From: Gracilimonas mengyeensis
Lineage (GTDB): Bacteria; Bacteroidota; Rhodothermia; Balneolales; Balneolaceae
DNA: 64,000 nt
Assembly (NCBI RefSeq): GCF_900182705.1
Contig: NZ_FXTP01000011.1
Coordinates: forward strand, 1 to 64,000
Reading direction: 5' to 3'
Positions 53,768 through 63,245 of the stretch are shown one piece after another. The translations under genes were made by a program, and so were the position numbers. The number at the start of each line of letters is the position of its first letter. The first letter of the stretch is position 1. The notes beneath the pieces were generated by a model, which did no database searches, was not told where the DNA came from, and worked only from the letters and a program-made list of their open reading frames with translations.

Positions 53768-55552
53768 ATGAATTTTTTTAAGACTTTTTTAGCGACGCTC
53801 TTAGGTATTTTTACTTCCCTGTTTTTACTCTTTCTGGTTTTTATTGGATTTGTAATGGTCAGCTCTTCGGAACCCGCCCCCCAAGTAGATGCTAATTCCG
53901 TGCTCACTATCAATTTAACCGGGGATATTCCGGCCTACGTGGTCCCCAGTCCACTGGAAGAATTGATTGATCCCGCTGCAACAAATCGCATTTCATTAGA
54001 GAGCTTAAAAGCAAACCTCACCAAGGCTGCAGCTGACGATAACATTCAAGCTGTTTGGGTTAAAACAAACATCGTAGGCGCATCGTGGGCTAATTTGGAG
54101 ACGGCACGGCAGTATTTTCAGGACTTCAAAGAAAGCGGCAAGCTGCTGTACTTCAGTACCGATGATATCGGGATGAATGAAAAATCCTATTTTTTGGCCA
54201 CTGCTGCGGATGGCATTTATTCACCGCCCAATACCAATTTCGAGTTTGACGGATTTGTAACCCAAATGACTTTTTATGCAGATATGCTGGATAAAATCGG
54301 TCTTAAGCCACAGGTATTTAGAGTAGGTAAATACAAATCGGCTGTAGAACCTTTCCTGCAAACATCAAGCTCACTTGAAAGCCGGGAGCAGATGCGAGAG
54401 ATTATGGGCTCTGCTGCCTCAACTTTTGTGGCAGCCGTTACCGAACGAACCGGCAAAACACCGGATGAAATTAACACCATGCTGAATTCGGCGCCCATCA
54501 ATCGCATTAATTTTGCCGTTCAGGAAGGACTGATAGATTCACTGGCTTTTGAGGACGAAGTAGAAGAAATTATCAAAAAAGCCATCGGTACTGACGATGA
54601 AGAATTGGAAACCATCACTTTTAGTCGATATTCCAAAGTATCCAAAGGCAGCGCAGGGATTGATACCAATTACCAAGACGATAAAGTTGCGGTCATCTAC
54701 ACCTCTGGTGCTATCATGCCCGATTTAGGAAGCACTCCTTTTGGCGGTTCCCAAATGATTACTGCAGATGACGTGCAGGAACAGATAGAAGATGCGCTGG
54801 ATGATAGCAAAGTAAAAGCCATCGTGGTTCACATTAACAGTCCCGGCGGTTCTGCTACCACCTCCGATCTTATCTGGAATACATTGAAAAAAGCCTCTGA
54901 GAAAAAACCCGTTATTGCTTCCATGGGCTCTGTAGCAGCCTCCGGTGGTTATTACATGGCCATGGGGGCCGACACCGTAGTAGCCGGGCCTAACACCATC
55001 ACCGGCTCTATTGGGATCTTTAGCGTGCTCTTCAATACCAATGAGCTACTTGAAGATAAAATCGGACTGGATTTCGAAACCCTGACCACCCACGAATACG
55101 CTGATCTTTATGACTTAACCGATGCATTTACCCCCGCAGAAGAGCGCATCCTTCAGCAAAACACAGAAAACGGTTACGAAACGTTTCTCAGCCGTGTAGC
55201 TGAAAACCGCGGAATGACACGGGATGAAGTACATGAACTGGCTCAGGGAAGAGTGTACACCGGCACCGCTGCTCATGAAGTTGGTTTGGTTGATGTTGTT
55301 GGTGATATTGAAACAGCCATTGCCCTGGCAGCTGAGATGTCCGAAATGGAAAGCTGGAGAATTGAGATCTACCCAAAACCTAAGGGTTTATACGAGGCGC
55401 TTTTTAATACTGCTAATACCCAGGCCCAAATGCTGCTAAGAGGTTGGATTCCCGAAATGGCAAGGCAACCGATCGAGCAAGTCTCGCTCTACCAACATGG
55501 TTCTAATGTCCAAAGTTGGGCCATAATGCCTCTCAGATACGAAATAAATTAA
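53768..55552 (+). CDS. sppA: Signal peptide peptidase SppA, 67K type
   Basis: SppA degrades left-over signal peptides in the membrane. The 594-residue protein has one N-terminal transmembrane helix (about 10-32) and two tandem S49 domains. The general-base lysine is in the first half (GKYKSAVEP, Lys190) and the nucleophile serine in the second (VAASGGYYM, Ser392). Both are intact, and length fits the long form. The next gene starts 7 bp later. Confidence 0.93.
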   Translation: MNFFKTFLATLLGIFTSLFLLFLVFIGFVMVSSSEPAPQVDANSVLTINLTGDIPAYVVPSPLEELIDPAATNRISLESLKANLTKAAADDNIQAVWVKTNIVGASWANLETARQYFQDFKESGKLLYFSTDDIGMNEKSYFLATAADGIYSPPNTNFEFDGFVTQMTFYADMLDKIGLKPQVFRVGKYKSAVEPFLQTSSSLESREQMREIMGSAASTFVAAVTERTGKTPDEINTMLNSAPINRINFAVQEGLIDSLAFEDEVEEIIKKAIGTDDEELETITFSRYSKVSKGSAGIDTNYQDDKVAVIYTSGAIMPDLGSTPFGGSQMITADDVQEQIEDALDDSKVKAIVVHINSPGGSATTSDLIWNTLKKASEKKPVIASMGSVAASGGYYMAMGADTVVAGPNTITGSIGIFSVLFNTNELLEDKIGLDFETLTTHEYADLYDLTDAFTPAEERILQQNTENGYETFLSRVAENRGMTRDEVHELAQGRVYTGTAAHEVGLVDVVGDIETAIALAAEMSEMESWRIEIYPKPKGLYEALFNTANTQAQMLLRGWIPEMARQPIEQVSLYQHGSNVQSWAIMPLRYEIN

Positions 55553-55558
55553 GCATAT

Positions 55559-56410
55559 ATGCAAGTAGGAAGATTTAATATTGAACAGCTAAGCGAGGGC
55601 GTTTTTGAAGTCTTCGAAGACGGTATCATACAAAAAGCCGAACATCCGGTTCCCGGTAAACCATTACAAACCGAATTATCAACTAAACGCCCGGTTTCAA
55701 TAGGCATCAACCCAATTTTGGTAAGTGATGGCAAACATCACGTACTGCTGGATACCGGGCTTGGCTGGGGGCTGGATCACAAAAGTCAGTTCACCGACAC
55801 TTCCAACCTGCTTACAAACCTCGAGATATTCGGCCTGACCCCTTCTGACATCACTCATGTGGTACTAAGTCACCTACATTACGATCACGCCGCAGGATCC
55901 ACATATGTTGATGAACGCACTTCAACCTGCCCTACTATGAGCTACGCCAACTATTTCATCCAAAAAAAGGAATGGTATTTTGCTTTGGAACAGATGAGTT
56001 CCGGGCAACAGATGGCTGGGGCTGGGTATAATCTGGATGAATTTTATAAGCTGGCAGCAGAAGACAAACTGGTGATGATAACGGATGAGGCCTTTGAGCT
56101 GCTGCCGGGCATCGATATCATTCGTACGGGAGGACATACACCCGGGCATCAAATTGTAAAAATCCATGACGGCGGTGAGGTAGCATACTATTTAGGAGAC
56201 CTTGTGCCTTCAGAGTACCATCTTAATCACTACGCCATGCGTCAGTTGGACGTAGATCCGGTACAATCTAAAAAAGCCAAAACGTTAATATTACGTCAGG
56301 CTTCCAAAGAAAATGCCCTTATGTTATTTTACCACTCTATTCATGCCAAAACCGGCAAGTTAGAGCGGGGTAAAGATAAAAATTTTGTATTGCGCGATAT
56401 TAAACGTTAA
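55559..56410 (+). CDS. MBL fold metallo-hydrolase, lactonase-like
   Basis: The 283-residue protein has the metal-binding HxHxDH motif SHLHYDHAAG (about 100-109), a GGHTPGH segment and a later YLGDLV, the plan of AHL-lactonase-like metallo-beta-lactamases. The substrate is unknown. It starts 7 bp after sppA, so they are probably co-transcribed. It converges with the small zinc-ribbon gene with 32 bp between stops. Confidence 0.83.
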   Translation: MQVGRFNIEQLSEGVFEVFEDGIIQKAEHPVPGKPLQTELSTKRPVSIGINPILVSDGKHHVLLDTGLGWGLDHKSQFTDTSNLLTNLEIFGLTPSDITHVVLSHLHYDHAAGSTYVDERTSTCPTMSYANYFIQKKEWYFALEQMSSGQQMAGAGYNLDEFYKLAAEDKLVMITDEAFELLPGIDIIRTGGHTPGHQIVKIHDGGEVAYYLGDLVPSEYHLNHYAMRQLDVDPVQSKKAKTLILRQASKENALMLFYHSIHAKTGKLERGKDKNFVLRDIKR

Positions 56411-56442
56411 CCCAAAATCAATTTCATTAAGCTAACAGATTG

Positions 56443-56670
56443 TTATTTCTTTCTTGAAGAGGAGAAAAACTGCTGAATTTTTTTGAGCAACGATTTTTTT
56501 GATTTGTTCTGATCAAACTTCTCCCGGTGATGGACAACACAGCTTTGGCACGCCAAAACAATGTTTCCATTCTTATCTTCCACTTCCGTTAGTTCAACTT
56601 TAAACCGTCCCAAAGGACGAAGTTTTCCTTCTTCCGCATTACAAAAACTACATGTACGAGTACGAGTCAT
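56443..56670 (-). CDS. Small zinc-ribbon-like protein
   Basis: From the ATG at 56670 this is a 75-residue protein with CSFC near the N-terminus and a second pair CQSCVVHH, so four cysteines in CxxC pairs can bind zinc. The C-terminus is Lys/Ser-rich. The fold resembles short HNH-like or zinc-ribbon proteins, but no nuclease residues are certain. The frame could also open at a GTG at 56688; there is no ribosome binding site to decide. Confidence 0.55.
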   Translation of the reverse strand: MTRTRTCSFCNAEEGKLRPLGRFKVELTEVEDKNGNIVLACQSCVVHHREKFDQNKSKKSLLKKIQQFFSSSRKK

Positions 56671-56789
56671 AATTTTTTTAGCTGTCACACTTTACTAAAC
56701 TCAGCATGTAAGAGCGATCTGAAACCTAATCCTTACAAAAAATTTTATTTTTTTTCAGTGTTTACTAATCTTTTTTTTCGCTAATTCGT

Positions 56790-56898
56790 TTCCTGTCAGC
56801 AGGTTCCAAAAAGTTTTTCAAATTTTGATGAGGAACCACAAAAAGACTTTTTATTATTAATCATCAACATACAAGTAGTCTAACAGCACTGACAGGAA
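56790..56898 (+). promoter_or_regulatory. Candidate structured leader upstream of the TonB receptor
   Basis: A 10-bp perfect stem, TTCCTGTCAG (56790-56799) with CTGACAGGAA (56889-56898), encloses a second stem GGTTCC (56802-56807) with GGAACC (56832-56837) and alternative pairing AAAAAGT/ACTTTTT. The start codon lies 78 bp further on. It could be a regulatory RNA leader or a palindrome for a DNA-binding protein. No known riboswitch class was recognised. Confidence 0.35.
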
Positions 56899-56976
56899 CT
56901 GCATGTGCATTTACTTATCGGTAATAATAAGTCTTAATTAATAAACATTAAATACCTCTAATAAAAAACACAGCTT

Positions 56977-59382
56977 ATGAAACAACTGCTACTTTTCTTG
57001 TTTCTATTTTTTTTAAGCATTTCGATACAAGCCCAGACCGTAACTGTCAGAGATGCAGAAACACAGGTGGCACTTCCGGTTGTAACTATAAGCAGTCAGG
57101 ATTCAAAGGTTTTTGTAACCACGGATAAACAAGGACAAGCAGATCTTTCTGGGTTTAAAGGTGCTGAAACCATACAACTAAGGTTATTGGGCTACAAGAA
57201 GCAGGTTCTTAGCTACCACCAGATCGAAGAAAATGATTTTCAGGTGTTCCTCCAGCCTACCTCTTTTACCATGGACCATATGGTAATATCGGCTACCCGC
57301 TGGCAACAGACTTCTGAAAATGTACCTTCCAAAATTTCTCGCATTAGCCCGGAAACCGTTTCTCTGCAAAACCCGCAAACAGCTGCTGATTTGCTGCAAC
57401 TTTCGGGAGAGGTTTTTATTCAGAAAAGCCAGCAGGGCGGCGGCAGTCCCATGATTCGTGGGTTTGCGACCAACCGCCTGCTTTATGCGGTAGACGGAGT
57501 TCGGATGAATACGGCAATCTTCAGGGGTGGAAATATCCAAAATGTAATTTCACTGGACCCTTTTGCCATAGAAAATACCGAAGTGTTGTTTGGTCCCGGT
57601 TCCGTTATTTATGGAAGCGATGCTATTGGCGGAGTGATGAGCTTCCAAACTTTAACCCCAGAGTTTTCTATGGATGATGAGCTGAATGTACATGGCTCCG
57701 CGGCTATCCGAACTTCTTCGGCCAATAATGAACAAACTGGCCACTTTGATGTAAATGTTGGAGGTCAAAACTGGGCTTTCGTAAGCAGCCTCAGTTCCTT
57801 TGATTATGGACATTTACGTCAGGGCAGTAACGGTCCGGATGATTACCTGAAGCCTACCCATGTAGAAGCGGGCATAAATTCAGATAAAGAAATTGTGCAA
57901 ACAGATCCCCTGTTGCAAGTCCCTTCGGCTTACTCACAGTTAAACCTGATGCAAAAAATTCGCTATAAAGCGTCCAATCAATGGGAGTTTAACTATGGAT
58001 TTCACCATTCCGAAACCTCCCCTTACGGACGCTATGACCGCCATAACCGTGTTCGTGACGGCAATCCCCGGTATGCTGAATGGAAATATGGGCCACAAAA
58101 ATGGACCATGAACCATCTCAAAATAAATCATACTTATGAATCGGGTTTGTATGATCAGCTAAGCCTGAGCATGGCCCACCAGTCATTTAAGGAAAGCCGA
58201 ATCAGCCGGAATTTTAATCAGGCCGAGCGTGAAATCCGTACCGAAGATGTGGATGCATATTCCATCAATGCAGATTTTATGAAGTTTACCGGTGACCGAA
58301 ACACCCTCTATTTCGGAGCTGAGTATGTAATTAATGATGTGCAATCAACCGGCATCAACGAACAGATTGATAGCGGAAACAGACAACCCGGTCCCTCCCG
58401 ATATCCCGATGCGACCTGGCAATCCATCGCCGCATATCTTAATGACGATTTTCAATATTCAGACAAGTTCACCTTCCAGGCAGGCATACGATATAACCAT
58501 GTGATACTGGATGCTGATTTTGACACCCAATTCTACCCTTTTCCTTTTGATGAAGCCAATGTAAACAATGGATCACTGACCGGCAGTATCGGAGGTATCT
58601 ATAAGCCCAATTCCAGCTGGCTGATAAGCGCCAATCTCTCCACTGCTTTCCGGGCTCCGAATGTAGATGACATTGGTAAGATATTTGATTCCGAGCCGGG
58701 TGCAGTGGTAGTCCCTAATCCCGACCTAAGCGCTGAATATGCTTACAATGCCGACCTTGGCATTGCTCATACGTTTGGAGAAGCTGTAAATTTGGACCTT
58801 ACCGGTTATTACACCTTGCTTAATAACGCTATGGTTCGTCGCAATTTTACCCTAAACGGTTCTGATAGCCTGATCTATGATGGAATCCCAAGCCAGGTTC
58901 AGGCTCTTCAAAATGCAGCAAACGCCCGCGTCTATGGTTTACAAGCAGGGCTTCAGGTTGAATTTAACCATGGACTTTCCCTTAGCTCTGATTTCAATAT
59001 CCAGAAAGGCGAAGAAGAAATGGATGACGGGACTATCAGTCCTTCCCGGCATGCAGCCCCCTGGTTTGGAGTAACACGCTTACAGTTTGATAATCAGCCA
59101 CTTGAACTTGAACTCAATGCCTACTATCAGGGCGAAAAAAAACATGATGAACTGTCGGTAAGCGAACAAGGTAAAGATGAAATCTATGCACTTGATGCAG
59201 AAGGACAAACTTATGCACCGGCATGGTACACACTCAACTTTAAGGCCCGATACCAACTGTCTGAGACATTGGAGACCAGCGCCGGTGTTGAAAATATTAC
59301 GGATCAGCGATACCGCCCCTACAGTTCAGGGATATCAGGCCCGGGAAGAAACTTCATACTTTCCCTAAAGATGATGTTCTAA
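56977..59382 (+). CDS. TonB-dependent receptor
   Basis: The 801-residue outer-membrane receptor has a signal peptide (about 1-19), a carboxypeptidase-like N-terminal domain (about 20-95), a plug domain (about 110-225; GGSPMIRGFATNRLLYAVDG and VLFGPGSVIYGSDAIGGVM) and a C-terminal 22-strand barrel ending in LSLKMMF. Plug wording resembles haem/siderophore-type receptors, but the ligand is not fixed. Expression may be controlled by the structured leader upstream. The stop is 12 bp from the convergent M1-like gene. Confidence 0.9.
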   Translation: MKQLLLFLFLFFLSISIQAQTVTVRDAETQVALPVVTISSQDSKVFVTTDKQGQADLSGFKGAETIQLRLLGYKKQVLSYHQIEENDFQVFLQPTSFTMDHMVISATRWQQTSENVPSKISRISPETVSLQNPQTAADLLQLSGEVFIQKSQQGGGSPMIRGFATNRLLYAVDGVRMNTAIFRGGNIQNVISLDPFAIENTEVLFGPGSVIYGSDAIGGVMSFQTLTPEFSMDDELNVHGSAAIRTSSANNEQTGHFDVNVGGQNWAFVSSLSSFDYGHLRQGSNGPDDYLKPTHVEAGINSDKEIVQTDPLLQVPSAYSQLNLMQKIRYKASNQWEFNYGFHHSETSPYGRYDRHNRVRDGNPRYAEWKYGPQKWTMNHLKINHTYESGLYDQLSLSMAHQSFKESRISRNFNQAEREIRTEDVDAYSINADFMKFTGDRNTLYFGAEYVINDVQSTGINEQIDSGNRQPGPSRYPDATWQSIAAYLNDDFQYSDKFTFQAGIRYNHVILDADFDTQFYPFPFDEANVNNGSLTGSIGGIYKPNSSWLISANLSTAFRAPNVDDIGKIFDSEPGAVVVPNPDLSAEYAYNADLGIAHTFGEAVNLDLTGYYTLLNNAMVRRNFTLNGSDSLIYDGIPSQVQALQNAANARVYGLQAGLQVEFNHGLSLSSDFNIQKGEEEMDDGTISPSRHAAPWFGVTRLQFDNQPLELELNAYYQGEKKHDELSVSEQGKDEIYALDAEGQTYAPAWYTLNFKARYQLSETLETSAGVENITDQRYRPYSSGISGPGRNFILSLKMMF

Positions 59383-59394
59383 AAAAACCGGCCG

Positions 59395-61692
59395 TTATCT
59401 GTTTCTAAGCCGCTCTATTTTTTCAAGGATACGTGGATCAAATTCATCTTTGGCGCGCTCTTCGAGCAAGTCTCCTGCACGTTGTGATGAAATTTTCAAC
59501 ACGGCATCCAGAGCCTTATAACGAATTCTGGGATCACGGTCAGACAGTAAACTCTCCAATTCCTGTCTCCAGTATTCAGCACTGTTCTCATGTCTCAACA
59601 AAATGTTGAACGCTGATTTCCGGATGGAATACGGATAGGATGCTTCCAGGTATTCGTCAGCCAATGGAAGCGCCTGACCGGTGGTATCCTCTGCCACAAC
59701 CCGCTCCAATATATAAATGGCCTTTTGATCATTTTGTGCGCTCTGCTCAAAGCGTTGAATTATCTCCAGCAGACTGCCGGTGGATGCAATTTTTTTGTAG
59801 GTATTAACAGAAGCCCTGAAAACAGTATCCGCAGGAGATTGACGAATAACATTGCGCACGGAATAGCTCACATTCTCATTTCCTGGATAATTGGATAATG
59901 CTTTGATGGCCTCCAGCCTGGTTTCCCGGTCATCTGAGTTTAATAAATTCAGGAAGGTTTGTTCTGTTCCGGTATCTCCCCCGGTAATAGTACCGAGTGT
60001 GCTATACAAAGCGGCTCGAACTTCCTCATTATCTTCCGTCCGTAAAACGTCCCTGATGGCAAGCTGTAAATCGGGCTCATCCGCATAAGCCTGAAGCTGA
60101 ATAGCCGCCTGTTTTCTTAGTTCCGGTTCTGAACTTCTAAGCTGATTCACCCAAAACATCATGGGTTTATTTTCCTGAAGCTCCAGGGCTAAATCTTCCT
60201 GATTATTCAGGGTTACGTATTCCACAGCCCTTGAAACCTGAACAGTAACGGTATCCACACTTCCTGTAAAACTGATTTCTGAACGGGTGGTATCTGCAAA
60301 CCCATATTCGGTGAGCTGCAATCCAGCCAAACTTTCCAATTCTTTACCCTGTGCACTAAATAACAGATTTAATTGTCCGCTGGCTTCATCGTAATTATAA
60401 TCTACCTTATAAACGTAGCCTGCGTTATCGCTTTTAACCTGTTGTGGCTGAACCTGTTTTTTGTATCTGGGCAACTCCACTTCATCCCAAAAAGTACCGG
60501 TCCGGCGATACCAAAAATCGGCATATTGATCCCACAATACCACCCCGCGATATTCATCAATAAGGTTAGGCAAAGTTCCGGAGAGAGTGTTTCTGAAAAA
60601 GTCAGCTTCTGTATTGGCAAATTCCTGCTGCCAGCTGTTCCAGGCATTAATTGAAAGTAAGGAGTCAGCATTTTGCAATTCGTTTGCTTTTGCTGAGCCT
60701 GTGAGTATCGTTCTCAATAACTCATAATTGGCTGATGGCGCATCCAGGTAACGTTGATAGTTGCCCAGCCATTGAGCGACGATACCTCTTTTCAACTGGG
60801 CCGGCAACGATCCCAGGTTTTGGTAGAGATAGATGATTCCTGCCCCGGCCTGAATCTCCTCCCATTGGTGATCAGGCAATACAACAATATTTAACACGGG
60901 ATAAGGAAATTCATACGACAGTTTATCCTCATACTCATTAATAAAGTTGATGGCTTGCTGCAACAAACGTGACCGTATTTCAGGCATTATGCTTTGTTCG
61001 GCTGAATATAACGTCAACCTTTTGACGCCGGAACGAGCCGTTTCGCGAACATAATTACCTACAGCCAGGCTTATGCCGGTTACAGGAACGGCTTTTTCTG
61101 AGCGCCATCGCAATGTTTTTTCATCGGTTGAAACCACTTCATCCTCTATTAACTCCCCATTAAATACGGCAGTTTTTTCTGCAGGGATGGTTATGGTTGC
61201 CTCAACCGGGCTTTCTACCCGCGGATGATCGGGAATCGGTAACCAATGCCGGCGGGCTTTGGGATTCAGAGAAGTCCACATGTTTCCATAAACATCTTTG
61301 TGGATACCATAGGAAGAAGAACTTTGCCAAGTGATCAGCAATTCTGCGGTATCATTTAGCTTTAGGGTATCCGGCAAAGAGATAATCAGGGAATCTTCGG
61401 AAACCCGGTAGTTGAGCTCTGTTTCTCCCTGCATCACTGTTTGTATTTCGATGTCGGAAGTATTAAACACCAGCTCGGCAACTCCCGGTTGCCGTGCTTT
61501 AATTTGATACCGTCCGGCCCCTTGTATCAACGCCGAGGAAGGATCCACCTGTACATCCAGCTGAATATCCTGTAACTGGAACGGCAAGGCCGGATAGGCC
61601 TCGTATTGCCACCGGGTGTCGGCCCTGTTTTGCGCATGCAGAGCTGTGCCTATCAATAGCAGGACTGCGATACTTATATAAAATCTTCTCAT
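59395..61692 (-). CDS. M1-peptidase-like protein with HEAT repeats, catalytic site lost
   Basis: The 765-residue secreted protein (signal to about residue 20) follows the M1 aminopeptidase plan: an N-terminal beta-domain (about 30-210) and a domain where the GAMEN-like and HExxH motifs should be. Those positions read EIQAGAGIIYL (279-289) and RGIVAQWLGN (302-311); the zinc histidines and the catalytic Glu are missing. The C-terminal third (about 520-765) is HEAT-like repeats (EVRAALYSTLG, DRDPRIRYKALDAVLKI). It is probably a non-enzymatic scaffold or binding protein. It overlaps hisN by 4 bp. Confidence 0.75.
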   Translation of the reverse strand: MRRFYISIAVLLLIGTALHAQNRADTRWQYEAYPALPFQLQDIQLDVQVDPSSALIQGAGRYQIKARQPGVAELVFNTSDIEIQTVMQGETELNYRVSEDSLIISLPDTLKLNDTAELLITWQSSSSYGIHKDVYGNMWTSLNPKARRHWLPIPDHPRVESPVEATITIPAEKTAVFNGELIEDEVVSTDEKTLRWRSEKAVPVTGISLAVGNYVRETARSGVKRLTLYSAEQSIMPEIRSRLLQQAINFINEYEDKLSYEFPYPVLNIVVLPDHQWEEIQAGAGIIYLYQNLGSLPAQLKRGIVAQWLGNYQRYLDAPSANYELLRTILTGSAKANELQNADSLLSINAWNSWQQEFANTEADFFRNTLSGTLPNLIDEYRGVVLWDQYADFWYRRTGTFWDEVELPRYKKQVQPQQVKSDNAGYVYKVDYNYDEASGQLNLLFSAQGKELESLAGLQLTEYGFADTTRSEISFTGSVDTVTVQVSRAVEYVTLNNQEDLALELQENKPMMFWVNQLRSSEPELRKQAAIQLQAYADEPDLQLAIRDVLRTEDNEEVRAALYSTLGTITGGDTGTEQTFLNLLNSDDRETRLEAIKALSNYPGNENVSYSVRNVIRQSPADTVFRASVNTYKKIASTGSLLEIIQRFEQSAQNDQKAIYILERVVAEDTTGQALPLADEYLEASYPYSIRKSAFNILLRHENSAEYWRQELESLLSDRDPRIRYKALDAVLKISSQRAGDLLEERAKDEFDPRILEKIERLRNR

Positions 61693-62462
61693 TGTATATT
61701 ATGCTTTTCAAAGATCGATTTCACTTTGGGGAATAACTTTTTATTGGTTGAAAAACCATTGCCGGAATGGATGGTTTCCTCACCTTTTACGTCACTGAAA
61801 ACACCGCCGGCTTCCTGTACTACGGGCAATAACGCGGCCGCATCCCAAATATTTAATACGGGATCGTACATCAAATCGGCACGCCCGGTAGCTACCATCA
61901 GGTGGCCATAAGCATCGCCCCAAGTTCGGTGTAATTTGGTTTTTTCCATCAATTCCATAAACAATTCCTGCTGGCCGTTCTCCTTAAACCGAAGAATTTC
62001 AGTAACCAGCAAGGTAGAGTCTTCAAGCTTTTCGGTATCCCGAACTTTGCATGGTTTGCCGTTAAAGGTAGCTCCGTGTCCAATAGCAGCTGCACAGAGT
62101 TCTTCGAGCGCGGGGGCATATATGATGCCAACCTGAGGCTCATTATCAATCATAATACCTATAAGCGTAGTGTAAAACGGAACGCCATGTATAAAAGATT
62201 TGGTTCCGTCAATAGGATCTAAAACCCACTGTATGTTACTGCCCTCGTTAGTTTTACCAAATTCTTCGCCAATAATTCCATGGTCCGGATAGCGCTTCAG
62301 AATTTCCTCTCGTATGATTTCTTCGGTTTCGCGATCAGCTATGGTGACCGGGGAGTCATCCTCCTTCTCTATTATTTCTATATTTTGTTTAAAGTACTGC
62401 AGGGTGTGGTGGCCACCAATTTTCGCTATTTCTGTGGCGGCGGAAAGTAATTCTTTAGTCAT
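61689..62462 (-). CDS. hisN: Histidinol-phosphatase of the inositol monophosphatase family
   Basis: The 257-residue protein has the IMPase motifs GEEFG (about 66-70), DPIDGTKSFIHG (about 82-93) and WDAAALLPVVQEAGG (about 204-218). The WGDAYGHLMVATGRAD stretch matches the HisN subgroup, which dephosphorylates histidinol phosphate in histidine synthesis; other his genes are not in view, so a broader substrate is possible. It shares a 4-bp ATGA overlap with the downstream M1-like gene. Confidence 0.83.
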   Translation of the reverse strand: MTKELLSAATEIAKIGGHHTLQYFKQNIEIIEKEDDSPVTIADRETEEIIREEILKRYPDHGIIGEEFGKTNEGSNIQWVLDPIDGTKSFIHGVPFYTTLIGIMIDNEPQVGIIYAPALEELCAAAIGHGATFNGKPCKVRDTEKLEDSTLLVTEILRFKENGQQELFMELMEKTKLHRTWGDAYGHLMVATGRADLMYDPVLNIWDAAALLPVVQEAGGVFSDVKGEETIHSGNGFSTNKKLFPKVKSIFEKHNIQ

Positions 62463-62519
62463 GTAAAAATAATATTCATCAAAAATTTAAACTTAAACTG
62501 TATCTTCGAAAATAAAACT

Positions 62520-63113
62520 ATGAGTATGAGTACGGTTCACCAAAAATTATTGGCATTGGTACTGCTTTTTCTGCCCTTGGCGGCTATCGCGCAAAACGGA
62601 CAAGTACAGCTGAGTAACGAAAGCAAGTTAAGCATTAATGGAAAATCAAACGTAAATGATTTTCGCTGTTATTCTGAGCATCAGCTGCAGCAGGATTCCC
62701 TTAGTTATTCCTATCATTTTGAAGGAGATGTGATTGAAGTAGACGGAGTTTCCCTTTCTCTGCAGGTAGATCAATTTGATTGTGGACGAAAAGGCATCAA
62801 CCGTGATTTTCGTAGTGCCCTCCAATACAAGGAATATCCTTTCATTCACATCACATTAAATGAACTGATTCTGGAAAACGAGGAAGATATTGTTCCAAGT
62901 TCAGCGCGGGTTACCATTAAAATTGCAGGGGTTGAGCAAAAATACACCGTTCCTCTGAATGCCTTTTCAAGCAGTGAAGAACGGATCATTGTAGGTGGCA
63001 GCAAAGTTCTTTCCATGCACGACTTTGGGATTGATCCTCCCTCACCCATGCTTGGACTGATCAAAGTAAGCGATGAGCTGGACATACAATTTGATCTCGT
63101 CATCAGGTATTAG
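62520..63113 (+). CDS. YceI-like family protein, secreted
   Basis: The 197-residue protein has a signal peptide (about 1-24; AAIA|QN) and the YceI domain: SKLSINGKSNVNDF at about 38-51 in the mature part, DCGRKGINRDFRSALQYKEYPFIHITL, and a C-terminal VGGSKVLSMHDFGIDPPSP. YceI proteins have a lipocalin-like pocket and bind isoprenoid-type lipids in some species. Here the ligand is unknown. It is divergent from hisN with a 57-bp gap. Confidence 0.85.
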   Translation: MSMSTVHQKLLALVLLFLPLAAIAQNGQVQLSNESKLSINGKSNVNDFRCYSEHQLQQDSLSYSYHFEGDVIEVDGVSLSLQVDQFDCGRKGINRDFRSALQYKEYPFIHITLNELILENEEDIVPSSARVTIKIAGVEQKYTVPLNAFSSSEERIIVGGSKVLSMHDFGIDPPSPMLGLIKVSDELDIQFDLVIRY

Positions 63114-63245
63114 CAATTCTTGTCTATTTAACCGCCATTCAGCATTAATACCCAAGCCAACGAATGGCACATCATTTATCAAAATCATTGTGTTATGAAG
63201 AGAATTCCTTAGTAAGTTAGGGATTAAAATTTTGTTAGCTCTACT

